Shown here: piece after piece, positions 25,035 through 32,933 of the stretch
Numbering within the stretch: position 1 is the first letter of the stretch
Layout of the letters: each line of letters starts with the position of its first letter
Origin: Nocardioides sp. JS614
Lineage (GTDB): Bacteria; Actinomycetota; Actinomycetes; Propionibacteriales; Nocardioidaceae
NCBI RefSeq assembly: GCF_000015265.1
Contig: NC_008699.1
Coordinates: 496,001 to 560,000, forward strand
Direction of reading: 5' to 3'
DNA: 64,000 bases
Position numbers and translations under genes: made by a program
The notes under the pieces: model-generated
What the model was told of the DNA's origin: nothing
What the model saw: the letters and a program-made list of their open reading frames with translations, nothing else
Database searches by the model: none

Positions 25035-26582
25035 ATGTCTGGGATGCGCGACATCGCCGAGCTCGTGAGCGTTGCCGCCGCCGAGCACCCTGACCGGCTG
25101 GCGGTCGTCGAGGCCGGCGGCCGCAGCCTCACCTGGGCCGGTCTCGAGGACGAGGTCGGCCGGATCGCCACCGGCCTCGGCGCGGCGGGGATCCTCGGCG
25201 GCACCCGGGTGCTGCTGGCGGTCGGCAACCGACTCGAGTTCGTCACCACCTATCTCGGCGTGCTGCGCGCCCAGGCGGTCGCCGTACCGGTCAACCCCCG
25301 CTCGACCGTGAGCGAGCTGTCCCGCATGGTGGCCGACTCCGGCGCGCGGATGGTGGTCGGCGAGCCCGACACGGTCGAGGCCCTGCGGGAGGCGGTGGCG
25401 GGACTGGACCCCGCGCCGCTGCTGGTCGTCATCGAGGCGGAGCCGCTGCCCGGCGAGCGCGCCCACGACGAGCTCCGGGCGCTCCCCGCCCGGCCGGTCC
25501 CGCCGTTGCAGGACCCCGAGAAGCTGGCGGTGCTGCTCTACACCAGCGGTACGTCGGGCCTGCCCCGAGCGGCGATGCTCACCCATCGGGCGCTGCTGGC
25601 CAACCTCGACCAGGTCGCCCAGGTCGAGCCGCCGATGATCCATGGCGACGACGTCGTGCTGGGCGTGCTCCCGCTGTTCCACGTCTACGGCCTGAACGCC
25701 GTGCTCGGCGGCATCCTGCGCCACCGCGCCAAGCTCGTGCTCGTCGAGCGGTTCGACCCGCACGAGACCCTCTCCCTCATCGACGACGAGGCCTGCAGCG
25801 TCGTTCCCGTCGCCCCACCGGTCTTCGCGTACTGGCTGGGGGAGGAGCATCTCGCCGAGCACCTCGGCCCGGTCCGGCTGGTCCTCTCCGGATCCGCGCC
25901 CCTGGCGGCCGAGCTGATCGACAAGTTCACCGCCCGCGCCGGTGTCCCCGTCCACCAGGGCTACGGCCTGACGGAGGCGGCACCGGTGGTGACCAGCACC
26001 CTGTGCAGCGTGACGCCCCAGGTCGGCTCGGTGGGCGCGGCGCTCCCTGGCGTCGAGCTGCGCCTGGTCGACGAGTCCGGCCGGTCTCCGGACGGCGACG
26101 ACCCGGGGGAGATCCAGATCCGGGGCGCGAACCTGTTCAGCGGCTACTGGCCCGACGGGGAGGGCGGCCCCGACGACGACGGGTGGTGGTCGACCGGTGA
26201 CGTCGGCTTCCTGGACCCGTCCGGTGACCTGTTCCTCGTCGACCGGATCAAGGACCTCGTCATCGTGTCCGGCTTCAACGTCTACCCGGTCGAGGTGGAG
26301 GAGGTCCTGACCGAGGTCGACGGGGTGGTCGAGGCCGCGGTGATCGGGGTCGACGACCCGGTGACCGGTGAAGCGGTCGTCGCGTACGTCCGGGCGCCCG
26401 ACGCCGATCCCGCTGCGATCGAGGAGGCGGTCCGCGTCCACTGCGAGCAGCGGTTGGCCCGGTTCAAGCGGCCCTCGCGCATCGAGGTCGTCGACGCCCT
26501 GCCCAAGACCGGAACCGGCAAGGTCCAGAAGGGCCGGCTGCGCGGCATCGAGCGGCGCCGCACGTTGGGACTGCTCGAGTGA
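25035..26582 (+). CDS. AMP-binding acyl-CoA synthetase
   Basis: Adenylate-forming ligase that activates a carboxylic acid, probably a fatty acid, with ATP and CoA. The 515-residue protein has the ATP-binding loop VLLYTSGTSGLPRAAMLTH, the GYGLTEAAPVV motif, the WWSTGDVGFLD segment, the hinge DRIKDLVIVSGFNVYPVEVE and the catalytic Lys near the end (PKTGTGKVQKGRL). The exact acid cannot be assigned. ATG 25035 is preferred over the TTG/GTG options upstream. Its stop overlaps the glutaredoxin-like gene start by 4 bases. Confidence 0.92.
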   Translation: MSGMRDIAELVSVAAAEHPDRLAVVEAGGRSLTWAGLEDEVGRIATGLGAAGILGGTRVLLAVGNRLEFVTTYLGVLRAQAVAVPVNPRSTVSELSRMVADSGARMVVGEPDTVEALREAVAGLDPAPLLVVIEAEPLPGERAHDELRALPARPVPPLQDPEKLAVLLYTSGTSGLPRAAMLTHRALLANLDQVAQVEPPMIHGDDVVLGVLPLFHVYGLNAVLGGILRHRAKLVLVERFDPHETLSLIDDEACSVVPVAPPVFAYWLGEEHLAEHLGPVRLVLSGSAPLAAELIDKFTARAGVPVHQGYGLTEAAPVVTSTLCSVTPQVGSVGAALPGVELRLVDESGRSPDGDDPGEIQIRGANLFSGYWPDGEGGPDDDGWWSTGDVGFLDPSGDLFLVDRIKDLVIVSGFNVYPVEVEEVLTEVDGVVEAAVIGVDDPVTGEAVVAYVRAPDADPAAIEEAVRVHCEQRLARFKRPSRIEVVDALPKTGTGKVQKGRLRGIERRRTLGLLE

Positions 26583-26824
26583 GCGCGCCCCGGGTCACGC
26601 TCTACACCCGGCCGGGCTGCCACCTGTGCGACGTCGCCCGCGAGGTCGTCGAGCGGGTCTGCGCCGAGCTCGGCGAGGCGTACGCCGAGGTCCACATCGA
26701 CGACGACCCCGAGCTGCGCGAGCGGTTCACCGACGAGGTCCCGGTGACGTTCGTCGATGGCCGCCAGCACGACTTCTGGCGGGTCGACGAGGCCCGGCTG
26801 CGGGCCGCACTCGCCACGTCCTAG
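26579..26824 (+). CDS. Glutaredoxin-like thioredoxin-fold protein
   Basis: An 81-residue protein with the thioredoxin fold of the glutaredoxin-like (DUF836) group. The redox motif is C-x2-C in YTRPGCHLCDVA at about residues 14-17, and a cis-Pro position is visible in EVPVTFVDG. It is likely a small thiol-disulfide exchange protein or a reader of redox state. The GTG start overlaps the ligase stop (GTGA). The Rex redox sensor is encoded 200 bases downstream, after a hairpin, so the two are probably separate transcripts. Confidence 0.85.
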   Translation: MSAPRVTLYTRPGCHLCDVAREVVERVCAELGEAYAEVHIDDDPELRERFTDEVPVTFVDGRQHDFWRVDEARLRAALATS

Positions 26825-26843
26825 CCTCCCGCAGGCCGGCGTG

Positions 26844-26882
26844 GGTCATCTCACAAGGGGCCGGCGCGGCCGTGAGACGACC
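26844..26882 (+). terminator. Hairpin between the glutaredoxin-like gene and rex
   Basis: Arms GGTCATCTCAC and GTGAGACGACC pair with one mismatch around a loop that itself contains GGCC pairs. It lies 20 bases after the stop. Confidence 0.55.
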
Positions 26883-26892
26883 CCGGTCCGGT

Positions 26893-26910
26893 TTGTTCTC
26901 CTGTTCACAA
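26893..26910. promoter_or_regulatory. Candidate Rex operator upstream of rex
   Basis: TTGTTCTCCTGTTCACAA fits the Rex pattern TTGTGAA-N4-TTCACAA at 11 of 14 positions, with a perfect right half. It overlaps the -35 box and spacer of the promoter below, so Rex binding would block its own transcription. Confidence 0.6.
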
Positions 26911-26921
26911 ACTCCTACAGT
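26893..26921 (+). promoter_or_regulatory. Promoter of the rex-hem operon
   Basis: -35 TTGTTC (26893-26898), a 17-base spacer, and -10 TACAGT (26916-26921). This would give a leader of roughly 100 bases before the rex GTG. Confidence 0.6.
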
Positions 26922-27025
26922 GAACGAGCGGCCGGGTTGCGAGGACGGGGTCGTCCCACCGCGCCCGACGACGGCCCTGCCCCTTGTGGCCCCGGCGTGG
27001 CCCCAGCGTGTTGGAGACGAGATCA

Positions 27026-27688
27026 GTGAGCGCACGGACCTCCCCCGAGAGTGCCCGGGACATCCCCGAGGCGACCGTCGCGCGACTCCCCGTCTACCTC
27101 CGGGCGCTGGTGACGCTGTCCGAGCAGGGCACCGCCACCTGCTCGAGCGAGGAGCTCGCGGTCGCCGCGGGCGTCAACAGCGCGAAGCTGCGCAAGGACC
27201 TGTCCTACCTCGGCAGCTACGGCACCCGCGGGGTCGGCTACGACGTGGACTACCTGCGCTACCAGATCGCCCGCGAGATCGGGGTCACCCAGGACTGGCC
27301 GGTCGTCATCGTCGGCATCGGCAACCTCGGGCAGGCGCTCGCGAACTACTCCGGCTTCCGCAGCCGCGGGTTCCGCGTGGTCGCGCTGCTCGACGCCGAC
27401 CCGGCGCGCCACGACCAGGTGGTCGCGGGTATCGAGGTACGCCCCTTCGACCACCTCGAGCGGATCGTCCGCGACCACGCCGTCGCGATCGGCGTGATCG
27501 CGACCCCGGCCGTGGCCGCCCAGGACGTGGCCGACCGGATGGTCGCCTACGGGATCACCAGCATCTTGAACTTCGCCCCGACCGTGCTGACCGTGCCCGC
27601 GGAGGTCGACGTGCGCAAGGTCGACCTGTCCATCGAGCTGCAGATCCTCGCCTACCACGAGCAGCGCAAGGGTGCGGTGACAGCGTGA
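27026..27688 (+). CDS. rex: Redox-sensing transcriptional repressor Rex
   Basis: Senses the NADH/NAD+ ratio and releases DNA when NADH is high. The 220-residue protein has an N-terminal winged helix (TCSSEELAVAAGVNSAKLRK, then DLSYLGSYGTRGVGY) and a Rossmann domain with VVIVGIGNLGQALANY, followed by a C-terminal swapped helix. GTG 27026 has GGAG about 9 bases upstream and is preferred over the earlier in-frame start at 26984. It heads rex-hemA-hemC-hemD-hemB, as in Streptomyces, where Rex also controls nuo. Candidate Rex operators are present before both rex and nuoA here. Confidence 0.96.
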   Translation: MSARTSPESARDIPEATVARLPVYLRALVTLSEQGTATCSSEELAVAAGVNSAKLRKDLSYLGSYGTRGVGYDVDYLRYQIAREIGVTQDWPVVIVGIGNLGQALANYSGFRSRGFRVVALLDADPARHDQVVAGIEVRPFDHLERIVRDHAVAIGVIATPAVAAQDVADRMVAYGITSILNFAPTVLTVPAEVDVRKVDLSIELQILAYHEQRKGAVTA

Positions 27689-28977
27689 GCGTCCTCGTCG
27701 TGGGCATCTCCCACAAGTCGGCGCCCGTCGCCCTGCTCGAGCAGCTGGCCCTCGACGGCCCCGGGCTGCACAAGCTGATCGACGACGTCGCCGCCAGCGA
27801 GCACGTCACCGAGGCCACCGTCATCGCGACCTGCAACCGGCTGGAGATCTACGCCGAGGTGGACCGCTTCCACGGCAGCGTGGAGGAGGTCTCCCGGCTG
27901 GTCGTCGACCGGGCCGGAGAGCGCACCGAGGCGATGCTCCCGCACCTCTACGTCCACTACGACGACGGCGCCGTGTCCCACCTGTTCCAGGTGGTCGCCG
28001 GCCTCGACTCGATGGCGGTCGGCGAGGGGCAGATCCTGGGGCAGACGCGCGCGGCACTCAACGCCGGCCAGGAGATCGGGACGGTCGGGCCGGCCCTCAA
28101 CGTGTTGTTCCAGCAGGCCCTCCGAGTCGGCAAGCGGGCCCGGGCCGAGACCGGCATCGACCGGGCCGCGCCGTCGCTCGTCAGCGCCGCCCTGGACCGC
28201 AGCCGCGCCACCGTCGGCGAGCTCTCCGGCAAGCGGGTCCTGGTCGTCGGCGCCGGCTCGATGGCGGGCCTGGCCACCTCCACGGTCGCCGCGCGCGGCA
28301 CCGCCAGCGTCACGGTCGTCAACCGGACCTCCGGGAACGCCGACCGGCTCGCCGAGGAGTACGGCGCGCGCTCCGCGACGCTCGCGGAACTGGCGGCCGA
28401 GCTCGCCGTCGCGGACGTGGTGATCTCCTGCACCGGCGCGACCGGCACCCTGATCACCCGCGACATGGTCGCCGCGGCGACCGTCGACGGGCGCGAGCTG
28501 TCCATCCTCGACCTGGCCCTCCCGCACGACGTCGACCCGACGGTCGCCGACCTGCCCGGGGTCAGCCTCGTCGGCCTCACCGACCTCGCCGACGAGCTGC
28601 GCGACTCCGACGCCGGCCAGGAGGTCGAGGCCGTGCGCCAGATCGTGACCCAGGAGGTCGCGGCGTTCCTCTCGGCCCGCCGCCAGGCGAGCGTCACCCC
28701 CACGGTCGTCGCGCTGCGGTCGATGGCGACCTCCGTGGTGGAAGCGGAGATGGAGCGCCTCACCAGTCGGGTCCCCGGCCTCGACGACGACATCCGCGCC
28801 GAGGTGCTGCACACCGTCCGCCGGGTCGCGGACAAGCTGCTGCACCAGCCGACCGTGCGGGTCCGCGAGCTGGCGAACGAGACCGGTGCCGTGTCGTACG
28901 CCGCCGCACTCGCCGAGCTGTTCGCGCTCGACCAGGAGGCCGTCGACGCCGTCACCCGACCGGAGGGCCTGACGTGA
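27685..28977 (+). CDS. hemA: Glutamyl-tRNA reductase
   Basis: First committed step of C5-pathway heme synthesis: reduces glutamyl-tRNA to glutamate-1-semialdehyde with NADPH. The 430-residue protein has the catalytic cysteine C50 in ATCNRLEIYAE, the NADPH-binding GKRVLVVGAGSMAGL, and a C-terminal dimerisation helix region. The GTG start overlaps the rex stop (GTGA). The product is used by HemL, encoded 5 kb away. Redox control by Rex would tie heme supply to respiratory need. Confidence 0.97.
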   Translation: MSVLVVGISHKSAPVALLEQLALDGPGLHKLIDDVAASEHVTEATVIATCNRLEIYAEVDRFHGSVEEVSRLVVDRAGERTEAMLPHLYVHYDDGAVSHLFQVVAGLDSMAVGEGQILGQTRAALNAGQEIGTVGPALNVLFQQALRVGKRARAETGIDRAAPSLVSAALDRSRATVGELSGKRVLVVGAGSMAGLATSTVAARGTASVTVVNRTSGNADRLAEEYGARSATLAELAAELAVADVVISCTGATGTLITRDMVAAATVDGRELSILDLALPHDVDPTVADLPGVSLVGLTDLADELRDSDAGQEVEAVRQIVTQEVAAFLSARRQASVTPTVVALRSMATSVVEAEMERLTSRVPGLDDDIRAEVLHTVRRVADKLLHQPTVRVRELANETGAVSYAAALAELFALDQEAVDAVTRPEGLT

Positions 28978-29918
28978 GCGCGCCGCTGCGGGTCGGGACC
29001 CGCGCCTCCGTCCTGGCGACCACGCAGTCCGGGCTGGTCGCCGACCAGCTCCGCGAGGCCTTGGGCCGCGAGGTCGAGCTGGTCACGGTCTCGACCGAGG
29101 GGGACCGGACGCAGGCCGCCGGCATCCCGCTGCAGGGCGGTTCGGCCACCGGCGTCTTCGTGGCGGCGCTGCGCGACGCGCTGCTGCGCGGCGAGGTCGA
29201 TGTGGCCGTGCACTCGCTCAAGGACCTGCCCACCTATCCCACCGAGGGCATCACGCTGGCCGCCGTACCCGTCCGCGAGGACCCGCGCGACGTCGTCGTC
29301 GCCCGCGACGGGCTGACGCTCGGTGAGCTCCCGGTGGGCAGTCGGGTCGGCACCGGGTCACCGCGACGGGTGGCACAGCTGCACGCCCTCGGCCTCGGTC
29401 TCGAGGTCGTCGGCATCCGCGGGAACGTCGACACCCGGATCGGCAAGGTCCGCTCCGGAGAGTGTGACGCCGTGATCCTGGCGCGCGCCGGCCTGGCCCG
29501 GATCGGGCGCCTGGAGGCCGTGACCGAGGTGCTCGACCCGCTCCAGATGCTCCCAGCCCCCGGTCAGGGTGCGCTGGCGGTCGAGTGCCGCACCGACGAC
29601 CCCCTCGCCGCCCAGGTTGCGGCGGCCCTCGACGACCCGCGGGTCCGGGCGGCGGTGACCGCCGAGCGGGCCGTGCTGGCCACCCTCGAGGGCGGCTGCT
29701 CGGCGCCCATCGGTGCGCTCGCCGAGATCGTGGAGGGCGAGGACGGCGACGAGCTCTGGGTGCGATCCGTGGCGCTCTCGCCCGACGGCGCGCTCTCGGT
29801 GCGCAGGTCCGCATCGGGGAGCCCCTCCGACGCCGCCGGCGTCGGGACCCGGCTCGGCGAGCAGATGCTCGCCGACGGGGCCGACCGGCTGGGGGATCCG
29901 GCGGAGGTCCAGCAATGA
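28974..29918 (+). CDS. hemC: Porphobilinogen deaminase (hydroxymethylbilane synthase)
   Basis: Joins four porphobilinogen units into hydroxymethylbilane. The 314-residue protein has the substrate-binding segments VHSLKDLPT and GTGSPRR, the catalytic-loop region PAPGQGALAVECR and the dipyrromethane-cofactor cysteine C242 in EGGCSAPIGA. GTG start overlapping hemA (GTGA). Its stop overlaps a 32-codon bridging ORF that leads to hemD. Confidence 0.97.
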   Translation: MSAPLRVGTRASVLATTQSGLVADQLREALGREVELVTVSTEGDRTQAAGIPLQGGSATGVFVAALRDALLRGEVDVAVHSLKDLPTYPTEGITLAAVPVREDPRDVVVARDGLTLGELPVGSRVGTGSPRRVAQLHALGLGLEVVGIRGNVDTRIGKVRSGECDAVILARAGLARIGRLEAVTEVLDPLQMLPAPGQGALAVECRTDDPLAAQVAAALDDPRVRAAVTAERAVLATLEGGCSAPIGALAEIVEGEDGDELWVRSVALSPDGALSVRRSASGSPSDAAGVGTRLGEQMLADGADRLGDPAEVQQ

Positions 29919-30013
29919 ACGGACCCCGAGGCCGTGGACCGCTCGATCCAACCCATGACCAACCGCTCGATGAACGCTCGATGATCACAGCAGACAAGGT
30001 GCAGAACGCATGA
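29915..30013 (+). CDS. Bridging micro-ORF between hemC and hemD
   Basis: A 32-residue frame beginning MNGPRGRGPLDPTHDQ and ending ITADKVQNA. ATGA overlaps join it to the hemC stop (29915-29918) and the hemD start (30010-30013). Several further ATGA sequences and repeats of CCGCTCGAT occur inside, so more than one reinitiation path is possible. No family is recognisable. It may be a translational bridge or the remnant of duplicated junctions. Confidence 0.45.
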   Translation: MNGPRGRGPLDPTHDQPLDERSMITADKVQNA

Positions 30014-31668
30014 CGCGAGGCAAGACCACCACCGCCACCGGCTCGGGATCCACTCGAGGCTGGGTGTCGTTCGTCGGCAGCGGCCCGGGCGACCCCGGCC
30101 TGCTGACCGTGCGCGCCGTCGACCTGCTCCGGCAGGCGGACGTCGTGGTGACCGAGGTGCCCGACCACGCGGCGCTGGTCCGCACGGTGCTCGGCCTGCC
30201 GCTCGACGCCGCGGGCGCCGAGCCGGCCGGCCCGGAGATCGTCGACGGCGGCTTCGGCGAGGACGGCCAGCCACTGACCCACGCGGCGCGCGCGAAGGTC
30301 GTGGTCCGCCAGGCCAAGCGCGGCCTGAGGGTGGTCCGGCTGATGGCCGGCGACCCGTTCCTCTACGCCTCCGGGCCGGAGGAGGCGCAGGCCTGCGTCA
30401 AGGCGGGCCTCGGCTTCGAGATCGTCCCCGGGGTGTCCTCGGTCAGCGCGGTCCCGGCGTACGCGGGCATCCCGCTCACCACCAAGGACTGTCGCGAGGT
30501 CGCTGTCGTCACCTGCGGCGAGCGGGTCGACTGGAGCCGGTACGTCGACGCGCGCACCCTCGTGCTGCTCTCGGCCGTCGGCCAGATCGCGGACATCAGC
30601 AAGGCCCTGGTCGCGGCCGGCCGCTCGCCGGAGACGCCGGTCGCGATGACCCGGGTCGGCACCACCACCGAGCAGGCGACGGTCACCTCCACGCTGGAGC
30701 GGATCGGTGCCGACGCGCGCGCCGCCCGGATGACGCCGCCGGCGATCACCGTCGTGGGCGACGTCGTCGACCTGCGCGAGACGCTGTCGTGGTTCGAGAC
30801 CAAGCCGCTGTTCGGCTGGCGGGTGCTGGTGCCCCGCACCAAGGAGCAGGCCGGCTCGCTGTCCGCGCGCCTGCGCGGCTACGGCGCCGTGCCCGATGAG
30901 GTCCCGACCATCTCGGTCGAGCCGCCGCGCAACCCGCTGCAGATGGACAAGGCCGTCCGCGGCCTGGTCGAGGGCCGGTACGAGTGGATCGCGTTCACCT
31001 CGGTGAACGCGGTGCGCGCCGTCCGGGAGAAGTTCGAGGAGTACGGCCTGGACGCGCGGGCCTTCTCGGGCCTGAAGATCGCGGCGGTCGGCGACAAGAC
31101 CGCCCAGGCGATCGCCGGCTGGGGCCTGCGGGCCGACCTGGTGCCGTCCGGCGAGCAGTCCGCGGCCGGGCTGCTGGCCGACTGGCCGGAGTACGACGAG
31201 CTCCTCGACCCGATCAACCGGGTGTTCCTGCCGCGCGCCGACATCGCCACCGAGAACCTCGTGGCCGGGCTCGTGGACCTGGGCTGGGAGTGCGACGACG
31301 TGACGGCGTACCGGACCGTCCGCGCGGCCCCGCCGCCGGCGCCGACCCGGGACGCGATCAAGACCGGCAAGTTCGATGCGGTCGTCTTCACGTCCTCGTC
31401 CACGGTGCGCAACCTGGTCGGCATCGCCGGCAAGCCGCACCCGTCGACGATCATCGCCGTGATCGGGCCGGCCACCGCGAAGACCGCGGAGGAGCACGGC
31501 CTGCGGGTCGACGTGCTGGCGGCCAAGCCGGACGTGGACACGCTGGTGGACGCGCTCGCCGACTTCGGCGCCTCGCGCCGGATCGCGATGGTCGAGGCCG
31601 GCCAGCCGGTGACCAAGCCGTCGGACCGCAAGCCGTCCGGCCGCCGGAAGACGACCTCGGCGCGATGA
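30010..31668 (+). CDS. hemD: Fused uroporphyrinogen-III C-methyltransferase / uroporphyrinogen-III synthase
   Basis: Bifunctional tetrapyrrole enzyme of 552 residues. The N-terminal part (about 17-265) is a SUMT/CobA methyltransferase: GSGPGDPGLLTVRA, LMAGDPFLY and VPGVSSVSAVPAYAGIPLT. The C-terminal part (about 275-535) is HemD-like, with WIAFTSVNAVRAVRE and AVVFTSSSTVRNLVG. The synthase closes hydroxymethylbilane to uroporphyrinogen III, and the methyltransferase diverts it towards siroheme or cobalamin. The fusion is common in actinobacteria. A basic tail (SDRKPSGRRKTTSAR) follows. Confidence 0.95.
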   Translation: MTRGKTTTATGSGSTRGWVSFVGSGPGDPGLLTVRAVDLLRQADVVVTEVPDHAALVRTVLGLPLDAAGAEPAGPEIVDGGFGEDGQPLTHAARAKVVVRQAKRGLRVVRLMAGDPFLYASGPEEAQACVKAGLGFEIVPGVSSVSAVPAYAGIPLTTKDCREVAVVTCGERVDWSRYVDARTLVLLSAVGQIADISKALVAAGRSPETPVAMTRVGTTTEQATVTSTLERIGADARAARMTPPAITVVGDVVDLRETLSWFETKPLFGWRVLVPRTKEQAGSLSARLRGYGAVPDEVPTISVEPPRNPLQMDKAVRGLVEGRYEWIAFTSVNAVRAVREKFEEYGLDARAFSGLKIAAVGDKTAQAIAGWGLRADLVPSGEQSAAGLLADWPEYDELLDPINRVFLPRADIATENLVAGLVDLGWECDDVTAYRTVRAAPPPAPTRDAIKTGKFDAVVFTSSSTVRNLVGIAGKPHPSTIIAVIGPATAKTAEEHGLRVDVLAAKPDVDTLVDALADFGASRRIAMVEAGQPVTKPSDRKPSGRRKTTSAR

Positions 31669-31682
31669 GCCCGGTCCGATGA
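31665..31682 (+). CDS. Five-codon bridging ORF 1 between hemD and hemB
   Basis: ATG AGC CCG GTC CGA TGA encodes MSPVR. Its ATG overlaps the hemD stop and its TGA overlaps the next ATG. It is the first unit of a 14-base tandem array of start-codon regions. Confidence 0.4.
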   Translation: MSPVR

Positions 31683-31696
31683 GCGAGGTCCGATGA
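31679..31696 (+). CDS. Five-codon bridging ORF 2 between hemD and hemB
   Basis: ATG AGC GAG GTC CGA TGA encodes MSEVR. Its TGA overlaps the hemB ATG at 31693. Unit 2 of the tandem array differs from the hemB start (ATGAGCGAGGTCC) only after the thirteenth base. Confidence 0.4.
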   Translation: MSEVR

Positions 31697-32694
31697 GCGA
31701 GGTCCCGGTCCCGCCGGTCGTCGGGCCGACCGTCCGGCCGCGACGGCTGCGCACCACCGCGGCCCTGCGGCGGATGGTGTCCGAGACCTCGCTCGAGGCC
31801 CGGCAGTTGGTGCTGCCGGTGTTCGTCTGCGAGGGCCTCGACGAGCCGCGACCGATCTCGTCGATGCCGGGCGTGGTCCAGCACACCCGGTCCTCGCTGC
31901 TCGCCGCCGTCACCGAGGCCGCCGAGCTGGGGCTCGGCGGGGTGATGCTCTTCGGCATCCCGGAGCGCAAGGACGCCGTCGGCTCCGGCGCGGTCGACCC
32001 GGCCGGGATCCTCAACCTCGCGATCACCGACGTGGTCGGCGAGGTGGGCGACGCGCTGACGGTGATGAGCGACCTGTGCCTCGACGAGTTCACCGACCAC
32101 GGGCACTGCGGGGTGCTCACCCCGGACGGCAAGGTCGACAACGACCGCACGCTGAGCCGGTACGCCGAGATGGCGCTCGCCCAGGCCCACGCAGGCGTCG
32201 ACATGGTCGGGCCGAGCGGCATGATGGACGGTCAGGTCGCGGTGGTCCGGCGGGCGCTGGACGCGGCCGGGCACACGGACGTGTCGATCCTGGCGTACTC
32301 CGCGAAGTACGCCTCGGCGTTCTTCGGCCCGTTCCGTGAGGCCGTGGACTCCTCGCTCGAGGGCGACCGCCGCACCTACCAGCAGGACCCCGCCAACGCC
32401 CGCGAGGGCGTCCGGGAGGCCATGCTCGACGTCGAGGAGGGCGCCGACCTGGTGATGGTCAAGCCCGCGCTCGCCTACCTCGACGTGCTGCACCGGGTCC
32501 GCGACGCCGTCGACGTCCCGGTGGCGGCGTACAACGTCTCCGGCGAGTACGCCATGCTCGAGGCCGCCGCGGCGAAGGGCTGGATCGACCGCGAGCCCGC
32601 GATCCTGGAGGCGCTCACCTCGATCCGCCGGGCCGGCGCCGACGTGGTGCTGACCTATTGGGCCGCCGAGGTCGCGCGGATCCTCGCGCGCTGA
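31693..32694 (+). CDS. hemB: Delta-aminolevulinic acid dehydratase (porphobilinogen synthase)
   Basis: Condenses two 5-aminolevulinate molecules to porphobilinogen. The 333-residue protein has both Schiff-base lysine regions (ILAYSAKYASAFFGPFREA and LVMVKPALAYLD). The metal site reads DLCLDEFTDHGHCG near residues 127-140: the second cysteine of the zinc-binding triad is Asp, the pattern of zinc-independent, magnesium-stimulated enzymes. It ends the rex-hem operon and is followed by a nested inverted repeat. Confidence 0.96.
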   Translation: MSEVPVPPVVGPTVRPRRLRTTAALRRMVSETSLEARQLVLPVFVCEGLDEPRPISSMPGVVQHTRSSLLAAVTEAAELGLGGVMLFGIPERKDAVGSGAVDPAGILNLAITDVVGEVGDALTVMSDLCLDEFTDHGHCGVLTPDGKVDNDRTLSRYAEMALAQAHAGVDMVGPSGMMDGQVAVVRRALDAAGHTDVSILAYSAKYASAFFGPFREAVDSSLEGDRRTYQQDPANAREGVREAMLDVEEGADLVMVKPALAYLDVLHRVRDAVDVPVAAYNVSGEYAMLEAAAAKGWIDREPAILEALTSIRRAGADVVLTYWAAEVARILAR

Positions 32695-32803
32695 GCGGCC
32701 AGCCAGTTTCATCGGCCGGCCGACAGATCTCGACCCTGGACGACAAAGCTTCATCGTCCAGGCGCGAGGTTCATCGGCCGGCCGATGAAACTCGCGCTGG
32801 CCG
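32695..32803 (+). terminator. Nested inverted repeat after hemB
   Basis: Outer arms near 32695-32723 and 32774-32803 (GCGGCCAGC / GCTGGCCGC with AGTTTCATCGGCCGGCCGA and its complement) enclose an inner stem CCTGGACGA / TCGTCCAGG at 32735-32762. The right arm includes a 20-base perfect palindrome. It starts immediately after the hemB stop and probably terminates the operon. Confidence 0.6.
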
Positions 32804-32826
32804 CCGCGGGGATGAGGCGGACCGTC

Positions 32827-32890
32827 GTGTCACCGGGTCTCGAGACGCCGGTCGCGAGCTCGTTCCTCGCTCGCGCGGCTCCTCGACCTG
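32827..32890 (-). repeat. Post-terminator repeat, copy 3
   Basis: GGGTCTCGAGACGCCGG, the stem CGCGAGC / GCTCGCG at 32853-32875 and loop TCGTTCCTC. Compared with copy 1, both stem strands have changed so that pairing is kept. It lies downstream of the minus-strand transglycosylase gene, beyond that gene's hairpin. Confidence 0.65.
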
Positions 32891-32898
32891 GCGCCGAT

Positions 32899-32926
32899 CG
32901 TGAGCCCGAGCAAGCTCGGGCTCACG
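32899..32926. terminator. Hairpin after the lytic transglycosylase gene
   Basis: Perfect 13-bp stem CGTGAGCCCGAGC / GCTCGGGCTCACG with an AA centre, 7 bases beyond the minus-strand stop at 32934. Confidence 0.7.
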
Positions 32927-32933
32927 CGCTCAC

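Noticed and set aside
27023..27658. Long minus-strand frame opposite rex
   Set aside because: Antisense to Rex, which has full domain support; composition is that of a shadow frame.
29251..32754. Minus-strand open frame of about 1,170 codons opposite hemC, hemD and hemB
   Set aside because: It runs antisense to three clearly recognised enzymes, has Arg/Asp/Gly-biased composition typical of reverse-frame reading in GC-rich DNA, and shows no domain.
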